This document shows positions 57,280 to 64,000 of a DNA stretch of 64,000 bases, one piece after another. A program made the position numbers and the translations under genes. The notes below the pieces were generated by a model. It was given only the letters and a program-made list of their open reading frames with translations, was not told the DNA's origin and did not search any database. Source of the stretch: Ochotona curzoniae (lineage: Eukaryota > Chordata > Mammalia > Lagomorpha > Ochotonidae); the NCBI RefSeq assembly GCF_017591425.1, contig NW_024466459.1:5146001-5210000 (forward strand), in the 5' to 3' direction. The stretch's first letter is position 1. Every line of letters begins with the position of its first letter.

Positions 57280-57600
57280 TATGACAAAGCATAATATAAT
57301 ATTTTTGGATATCTCCCCTAGTTTACTCAACTATTCTTTTATTAATGGGCATTTAGATTATTACAAAAATTTCCCTAATCTGGCAAAAAAAAAAGTTCCA
57401 GCAAATATTTCTTTGATTCCAGTGTTGTCTTTTCCAAAATTTTCCTTGGAATAGATTCCTAGAGATGGAATTTCTAAATTAAGAGCTATAAATATTTTTA
57501 AGGCTTCTTACTTTTTGCTACTTGGGAGTGTAAATTGGTGTGTCAGTTCTGGAAAGAAGTTTTAATGTCCAAGTGATCTTTCCCCAAGTTTTTGCTAGTT
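57280..57600 (-). mobile_element. Old L1 3' UTR fragment, antisense
   Basis: ATTAATGGGCATTTAGATTATTAC, TTCCTTGGAATAGATTCCTAGAGATGGAATTTC and CTACTTGGGAGTGTAAATTGG match antisense old-L1 3' UTR ('gatggacatttaggttgtttcc...ggataaattcctagaagtggaattgc...acactcccac'). Confidence 0.65.
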
Positions 57601-57864
57601 CTAAGTGTGATCACTTTTAGAGGAAAACAAATTATATCTGCATAGATTTGCATTCTAAGACAGTCTATCACAGTGTTACATTTGTGAATTATGAACAGTC
57701 TCAGAAATTCAACTCTTTCTCATTCTTTATCCTGATATTTCTTCTTCTCCAACGCTTTATTTCTGTCTTGAGTCATTTATTCTTTTAACTTTTCCTCTCC
57801 AATGTGATTTATTTATATTTCAGCTGGTATATGTTTAGATACAGAGCTTTTAAAATGAGACTGT

Positions 57865-57980
57865 CAATGTTCATTTGGTCACTTTGCCACTGCCTGTCCA
57901 TGCGACCTGAGGCAAGTTCCTAAATGTTGGTTTTTTTCCACTTCCATACTTCTCAAGTGGAGTAAGTAGGAGGGTCTACA
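57865..57980 (+). mobile_element. MIR-like fragment, sense
   Basis: GTCACTTTGCCACTGCCTGTCCATGCGACCTGAGGCAAGTTCC resembles the MIR centre ('gctctgccacttactagctgtgtgaccttgggcaagttactt'). Confidence 0.55.
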
Positions 57981-58859
57981 TCACACCACTGCTTTGAGAG
58001 TCCCCTGAAAAAAAAGATATAGTTCGTAACATCTGCTGTGACTTTTTCCAGGCATTTGTTTCCATTTTCCACAAGGAAAGGTAAGGATGCATTATTGGCT
58101 AAAAGTATTTGCTTTTAGCAATATCCACTACATTTCATCACTCTCCAGACTTAATTGTCCTTGCTGAATGTTACGATGTCTGCAGGTGCCGCATTATATG
58201 CGAATTACATGACTATGTATCTATTTGCAGGTGTTCAGGGTGTGCAGGGCTGCCCATACTAAGTGGTGTAATCCACCTTGTTAAATTATTCCGAGCAATT
58301 AAATCATCATTAAATAAATCAACAATTATTCAGAACAATTAAAGCACTATCCACTTGGAAATAACACTTTAAGAAAGCTTCTTGGCAGTTTGTTATTGCT
58401 ACACTAACAATGTCGGGTAATCTGAGATTAGATCTTCCCAGAATACAGAGCCCTACAAAAGCAGAGATGTTAGTAGCATATGCAGGTTCATCACATCCAA
58501 GCGACTATCTTGGCCCATTAATCTCTTTAATGGCCTAAGACTGATGTCTCCATTGCTGGATGTTATGTTTTACATTTAGAGGAATAGTTGCTGTTATATC
58601 CAGGAGCTAAAATATGAAAAACGAGCTGTGGGCCAATCTGATATGTCACTGTAGACTCCAGGAAGTTTATGTGAACTTGTGAGTCAGACAAGTGGTAGCT
58701 ACAATTTATCCTTGTTGCTCCTGCAATTCCTGCTCCTCGTCACCTCCTCATTACTGCTGTTGTTATTGTAATTGTTTGTGCAACTATTCTTACTCACAAA
58801 CCTCACCCAACCACCCTATTCTACCCCAAACCTGACACGTGAATTCTCTGATTCTTTCA
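57981..58859. other. Non-coding, no transposon recognised
   Basis: An imperfect 40-base direct repeat of ATTATTCCGAGCAATTAAA / ATTATTCAGAACAATTAAAG lies at about 58286-58342. Otherwise nothing recognisable. Confidence 0.4.
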
Positions 58860-59030
58860 TGGGATTTCTCACTTTGTAGTATCATCTATTTTTTTCTTAT
58901 ACTGCTTTTTTTCCTCCCCTAAAAATGTAATGCCCCATAGAGTAACTTTTTATGCAACCAGAAGCTAAAAATGCTTGTAAGACAAAGTAAGTGTTCAACA
59001 AACAGATAGTTGGATAAATGATACAAAATT
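58860..59030 (+). mobile_element. L2 3' end, sense, old
   Basis: The terminal words GTAAGTGTTCAACAAACAGATAGTTGGATAAATG match the L2 end ('gtaggtgctcaataaatgtttgttgaatgaatg'). The upstream sequence is too diverged to align by eye. Confidence 0.45.
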
Positions 59031-60029
59031 ACACTGTGGAAGAGTGTTCAGGAAAACGATCCCTCCAAGTCTAAAGTTGTTTGAAAGTAGAATGACACGT
59101 TGTTGAGTTGGCAACAACATGTGCATTTAATGACGCCATAAATATTCCATACATTCCACTATTCCATGAAGAATTTAGAGAAAAACTCAGGCATGGATTT
59201 TTATCATTGAGGTTCTTTTGATCTATGAGGAGAGATAAACTTGTAAAAATTATTTTTAATTATTGTAATATGGTAGAGGTCAAATGAAGAGGACAGTAAG
59301 AGCCAGTTATTCAGTCAGTTTTCCAAAGGAGCTACCGCCGATGAAGCCAGCAGTGAGAATTGCAGAGGAGGTTTCCAGGAGTCTAAGTTGGCAATGAGCA
59401 TATTGAGTTTTGAGGGGGAGGCGGAGGACGGTGTGGAAACCTGGTATACAATTCTGCACCAATCAGGGGAACAGACAATCCAAGACCCCGAGGCCACCTG
59501 CTCCGTTTAATGGTCTGCAGCCCCTGGTGGCAGACAGGTGTGACCCTCAGGGTGGCCGAGGATGAAGCTTCAGGACACAGCCAGGTTTTTCTGGGCTACT
59601 TCCAGCTCCTGCGAAGTTCTCCTGGGCTGTGTGGCTGGTCTTTGTGTGGTTTTGTCTGAAAGAAAGTTTGTTGAGCAATGTGTCCCTGTGTCATTGGCTT
59701 CACCTCACAGATATCTCAGCGCCCTGAGAAAGCAACTTCACTGATATCAGACTGAGATTCTGATAAAAGAAGATAATGGGGTTAAGCCAGATTTGGAAAG
59801 CGTTGGAGCTGAGGCAGAAATCACAAGAGAAACCTAAAGAGGAAGCTAAAGCAAGAAATTCTTGGCCTTTGCATAGGAAAAAAAACTTTATTCTTATTTG
59901 TAATACTAGTAAACATTTCCTTTTCTATCTATAGAATTAAATGAGTGCTATCAGCTTTGATCTAAATACTTAGTCATAAGTATGCTGCCTATCAATTGCT
60001 TTGATAAGAACCTTAATAAAGATTGTGTC
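59031..60029. other. Non-coding, no feature seen
   Basis: The short frames at 59315-59744 show no recognised product. GC content rises near 59400-59560 without forming a CpG island. Confidence 0.4.
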
Positions 60030-60356
60030 TGGGGTCTGGTGTGGTAACCTCATGGCTAAAGTCCCCATCTTGCATATGCCAGGATTCCATACAGGTGCTG
60101 GTTCTAATCCCAGTGGCCCCGTTTCCCATCCAGCTCCCTACTTATGGCCTGGGAAAGCAGTCAAGGATGTCCCAAAGCCTTGGGACCCTGCACCTGAGTG
60201 GGAGAACTGGAAGAAGCTCCTGGCACCTGGCTTGGAAACAGTTTAGTTCTGGCTGTTGCGGCCACTTGGCGAGGGAATCAGCGGATAGAAGATCTTTCTG
60301 TCTCTCCTTCACTGTAAATCTTACTATCCAATTGAAATAAATAAATATTTTAAAAA
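60030..60356 (+). mobile_element. CSINE, sense, near full length
   Basis: GGGGTCTGGTGTGGTAACCTCATGGCTAAAGTCC head, GGTTCTAATCCCAGTGGCC B-box region, GGCCTGGGAAAGCAGTCAAGG, CCTTGGGACCCTGCACC, TTGGCGAGGGAATCAGCGG and GAAATAAATAAATATTTT tail. The two open frames at 60001-60340 are products of this SINE. Confidence 0.92.
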
Positions 60357-61169
60357 GTTATTTCAAGTTGACAAATATCATAATTAAAGATTAGTTGGGT
60401 AAACATACTCATAAGAAAACTAGGGTCAGAGAAACAAAATGAATGTTTTCAAGTAACACAACTGGTTAAAGGCTTGCTATCAGAAATCTCTAATGATTTC
60501 TAATTCAGTGTTTCTCCTTGTTTTATACATATATATATGACAAATATATGTATTTTGGTACGGCCCTGAAATCTACCATTCTCTCTCAGTCTGAGACTGT
60601 CCTCACTGTGCCAAAGAGGCAGATTCCCTCAGCTGTTAGATGCACTGATGATTTCTAAGTTTGTACTGCTGGAGTTAACAGCTCATGACCAGAAAATAAA
60701 CTTTGTCTTTCTCCAAGCCCTTTCACAGGGCAGTACTCACAATTCAGCCTTTAAGTTTTCTTTTGCATGATATGTCTTCACCTAGTGTTTATTCAGTTAT
60801 GAGTTAAGCCTCAAAGTTGCAAAAGGCGATTGCATTGTGCTGCCTCATTTGTCTTGTTCTTCTTACTCCCAGTTTCTTCCTCGAAGCCATTATTTTTTTT
60901 TTTTGGTAATTAGCTGTCGTCTTCATGGGGGTTGATACAGGGTGTCTTTGAAACTAGATCCACAACTTGGTCCTCTTGCCACAAGTCTCTGACCTTGACA
61001 GCATTTTTCCTTCATGGGCGTTTCCAAAAAATTGAAAGTGATTGACTTTATCCAAGATATCTCATCATTTTCATCCGGCCACAAAAAATAATAATAATAA
61101 TAGTGTTACTTAAGACATTTCTGCCTGGGCTCTAAGGAAAATTTAGTCTTCATACAAATAATATGGGCT
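60357..61169. other. Non-coding, no feature seen
   Basis: A T-run lies at 60892-60905 and an (AAT)n run at about 61085-61101. Nothing else recognisable. Confidence 0.4.
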
Positions 61170-61290
61170 ATGCTCAAAAAGCTCATAGAAAATATGCATT
61201 GTGAACCAATATGCATTGATTTCAAACGAAGTTCTTCTGACTTAAACTTTCCTTTGAATTCCAGCTTCCCACTAACTTTTTGAAGTCCCT
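61170..61290. mobile_element. Small inverted-repeat element, mariner-like MITE candidate
   Basis: The left end CTCAAAAAGCTCATAGAAAAT and the right end, read as reverse complement ACTTCAAAAAGTTAGTGGGAAG, are imperfect inverted repeats around about 75 bases. The terminal words resemble mammalian repeats carrying 'acttcaaaaagttcatggaaaa', which I associate with mariner-type elements. It has no coding capacity. Family name not assigned. Confidence 0.45.
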
Positions 61291-61807
61291 TAGTTAAAAA
61301 CAAGTCTTGGGAAATATCTAGTCACTGTGAAGCACTATTGATTTAGTCGTGGGCCTATTTTTCTTTCTGAATACCAAAATCAATTTAATATGTCTCAAAG
61401 GCATATTAATTTTGAATAGAGTCAATAAAAACTAAAGGTCATTTTTAACAGGCTAGAAAATGAGGGCTTCCTTATAGCAACAAAACTTTGCCGAAGTTTT
61501 GGAGCTGGGTGTCTATGGGAAGGGATTCAGGAGGGAACCAAAGGCAGGTGGCAGAATACAGTTGAAACCATGCCATTTAACTTGCCACTTAGCATTCTGG
61601 TTAGCATTCAGCTTTTCCTTCAATTGACCAAAGGCGAATGAAAGAGCAATCCACAGTTGATGATGCCTACTTACTTTCTTAGAAAGGAGAGTTGCAGAAA
61701 AAGGCTCGCTGTGATTTCTGCTCGGGAATGAAGCGTTGATTCGCATAAAGGACCACCAAAGTTCCTTCATTTGTTAGCTCTCACATTTATTTCAATGCCT
61801 GTGTGCA
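61291..61807. other. Non-coding, no feature seen
   Basis: The 85-codon minus frame at 61513-61770 has no recognisable domain. Confidence 0.4.
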
Positions 61808-61888
61808 TTCTCTCTCTCTCTCTCCCCTTCTCTCTCTCTCCTTCTCTCTCCCTCTCTCTCTCCCTTTCTCTCCCTCTTTTCTCTCTCT
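61808..61888. repeat. TC-rich (CTCTCT) low-complexity tract
   Basis: About 80 bases of CT repeats with CCCTT interruptions. The minus-strand frame reading Arg/Glu repeats here (61787-62002) is an artefact of it. Confidence 0.95.
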
Positions 61889-62453
61889 GTTACTTAGAAG
61901 GGCAGTAGAGATAGAGCAGGGTAGGTAGGAGATGCCTAGATGATAGAGACAGGGCCTCGGAAGTTCACAGTCAATACAGAAAGAGAAAGCTGCAGAAAAC
62001 ACCAGAATGTGCTACACCAAGCATGATAATGGAGTCACAGACAGAGTGCTAGGAAAGCAGTTTTCTGGGAAGGAGAAGATCAGAAGATCTTAAGGACAAT
62101 GTAATGTCTTCCAGTGAGTAAATTGACCCTAAACTGATCCTTTTGTAAGAGACACAAGATACTTTGCCTACATTTATGCACTTTCACGGTAAAGATAATT
62201 GTCCTATTCCCTGTGGATAACAGTTTATTTCATGGTGAGCACCCTTGGAAAGCTACGCCCAGAGAAAAACTGATGGTGTACAATGGTGAAACTCTAGATT
62301 GCCACGGCTCCTGAGTTCCTGCTGCTGTCCGTCATTTCTTAGGTTTGTAGGATGAGCAAGAGTCAACGAAAGTTTGAACTCTGGAAATGTTTTAACTCAC
62401 AGCTTAACAAATACACTTCATTTGGTATTCATAGCATTCTCTCCTTGTTGCCA

Positions 62454-62454
<1 letters not shown>
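61889..62454. other. Non-coding, no feature seen
   Basis: No recognisable gene or repeat. Confidence 0.4.

Positions 62455-62499
<45 letters not shown>
62455..62499. repeat. (TG)n microsatellite
   Basis: Forty-five bases of uninterrupted TG repeat. Confidence 0.97.
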
Positions 62500-62501
<2 letters not shown>

Positions 62502-62961
62502 CAATTCTTTGTAGATCTGTCCGGATTTGGTAAGTTTTAAGGAGAAATCATTGGGCAGGGAACAGATTAAAACAACAACAACAACAACAAGAAAACATAA
62601 GGAAACAACAGTTTTTCCAACAAGGAGTAGATTCTTTGGTCCACTGAGCTCTTCTCCCTCTGCAGATTTGATTATATCTGCTGATTTCTATAATCCATCT
62701 TCTTGGAAAACCATTGACCAAAGCATTGTGAAAAAAGAAAAAACTAGAAGGAAAAATCGAAAAGCATTTGGAGTGAAGCTAGATTGCAACTACTAAATGA
62801 TAACCGGGACAAAATCATGCCTTTTTCCTTTCTCATATTCTGCATACGCTTTCAAGTAATAGATAACAGATTACATAGATTCAATTTGCCAAGAAATCAG
62901 TTTCTAAGTGCTTCTTGTGCATATTAATGAGTTCATAAATAAGAATACTTTGTATTTTATG
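62500..62961. other. Non-coding; (AAC)n run and a micro-exon-like motif
   Basis: An (AAC)n run lies at about 62570-62590. A 15-base segment between splice-site-like motifs is described in the findings. The 89-codon frame at 62527-62796 has no recognised product. Confidence 0.4.
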
Positions 62962-63284
62962 AGGTTTATTTATTGTTTTATTGTAAAGTCAGATATACAG
63001 AGAGGAGGAGAAACAGAGAAGAAGAGCTTTTATCCACTGAGTCACGCCACAAGCGGCTGTTGCGGCAAGAGCTCAGCTGGTCCGAAGCCAGGAGCCCGGA
63101 GCTTCTTCCAGTCTCCCATACAGGTGCAGGGTCACAAGGCTTAGGGCCATCTTTGACTGCTTTCCCAGGCCACAAGCAGGGAGCTGGATGGGAAGCAGGC
63201 AGCTCAGACACAAATCAGCGCCCATATGGGATCCCGGCACATGCACAGCGAGGACATTAGCCACTAAGTTACTGCGCTGGACCC
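62962..63284 (-). mobile_element. CSINE, near full length, antisense, young subfamily
   Basis: TTTATTTATTGTTTTATTGTAAAGTCAGATATACAGAGAGGAGG tail and 3' part, GGCTGTTGCGGC, GTGCAGGGTCACAAGGCTTAGG, CTGCTTTCCCAGGCCACAAGCAGGGAGC, CGCCCATATGGGATCCCGGC and TACTGCGCTGGACCC head. Several overlapping frames on both strands here are not genes. Confidence 0.92.
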
Positions 63285-64000
63285 ATTGTTTTGTGTTTTT
63301 AAACCGAGTTCGAGACATGGATTTCAAAATATCATGTTTAGTAGCTTCACATATCTTTGAATGTAAATAATTCTTTTGACTCACTGTGTAAATGTTAAAC
63401 ACATTCCTGACTGCTAAAGTGAGCGTAAGTTGCATCTGTCTCATCCTGTCTTTTTGCTCTGTCTTGCCTGTGTTTTATTTCTTCTTCTGTGTTAGCTTAG
63501 TGATCTGGCAAAACCTTGAAGGTTTTCACAAAACAGTGACCTGTTTCTTGCTTGGAAGAGAAGTCCTGTAAAAAGGAAGTCAGATTTTCTGTGTTGGTGG
63601 GTCTCTGTCTACTCATATCCTTTTCAGCAAAGGCAATTCATTAAAAGGATAATTAAATTTTTATTTGGAAATAGACTCATACATCAGAAACATTCTGTTG
63701 GGCTATATATAATGATTTTTCCCTCACAAAACTTGGTGACACTCCCATGAGTTCAATGAAATGAAGTAGCAGCAGGACTTGCAATATTGGATGTTAAATA
63801 TTCTAGTGTGATTTAAAATTCAGAAATGATACCGTTTGTTTGGAAATAAGTTTCTGAGTCGGTCACTATTTCAGACTCGTCATTGTTAAAATGAGTGTAA
63901 GGAATAAATGCAGGTAGGCAATAACTGAGGGGTTTAGAAGTTACACTGATCAAACTCTCCATCATTCTAATGCTTTGGGAATCCTCTCAGGTCCTTGATT
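63285..64000. other. Non-coding, no feature seen
   Basis: No recognisable gene or repeat up to the right edge of the window. Confidence 0.4.

Noticed and set aside
61787..62002. Arg/Glu-rich minus-strand frame
   Set aside because: Produced by the CT-repeat tract at 61808-61888.

Overview
The window is vertebrate, specifically mammalian, nuclear DNA. It holds no confidently supported protein-coding gene, rRNA or tRNA gene. No frame on either strand gives a recognisable host protein, and the longest open frames (about 120-155 codons) mostly lie inside repeats. There are no operons, bacterial signals or CRISPR-like arrays. The best overall reading is intergenic or deep intronic DNA.

The organism is a lagomorph. 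About 30 copies of the tRNA-derived lagomorph C-repeat SINE (CSINE) occur on both strands. They share a tRNA-like head, the core words CCTGGGAAAGCAGT and GACCCTGCACCC, a pyrimidine-rich 3' part and an (AAATAA)n tail. The least diverged copies (15205-15502 and 21796-22134) carry a diagnostic pattern (CTTGAACGC-like head, AAAGCTTTGGGACCC) that from memory fits pika (Ochotona) better than rabbit. That species lean is an inference.

Layout. 1-16 kb: CSINEs, an antisense L1 3' end (1511-2169), a cluster of CSINEs (10.99-12.5 kb) and a strongly AT-rich tract (13.38-13.77 kb). 15.6-18 kb: a MIR, then an old LTR-type element apparently split by an old L1 3' end that itself contains a Tigger/MER2-type DNA transposon and a long CA microsatellite. 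18-37 kb: a young CSINE with a clear target-site duplication (21.8 kb), a MER20 DNA transposon (30.1 kb), MIRs, and long stretches without recognisable repeats. 37.5-39.2 kb: the decayed 3' half of an L1 ORF2, interrupted by a younger antisense L1 3' tail. 39-47 kb: few repeats, so the best place to look for conserved non-coding sequence. 47.6-48.6 kb: an old L1 3' UTR broken by two later insertions. 48-64 kb: CSINEs, L2 and old L1 fragments, a small mariner-like inverted-repeat element, and microsatellites.

I found no new biological system. The most informative structures are the nested transposon insertions with readable target-site duplications, which give a relative time order, and a few splice-site-bounded candidate non-coding exons that would need transcript data. 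Repeat family names come from recognising consensus words by eye, not from a database search, so boundaries are approximate unless a target-site duplication is quoted.
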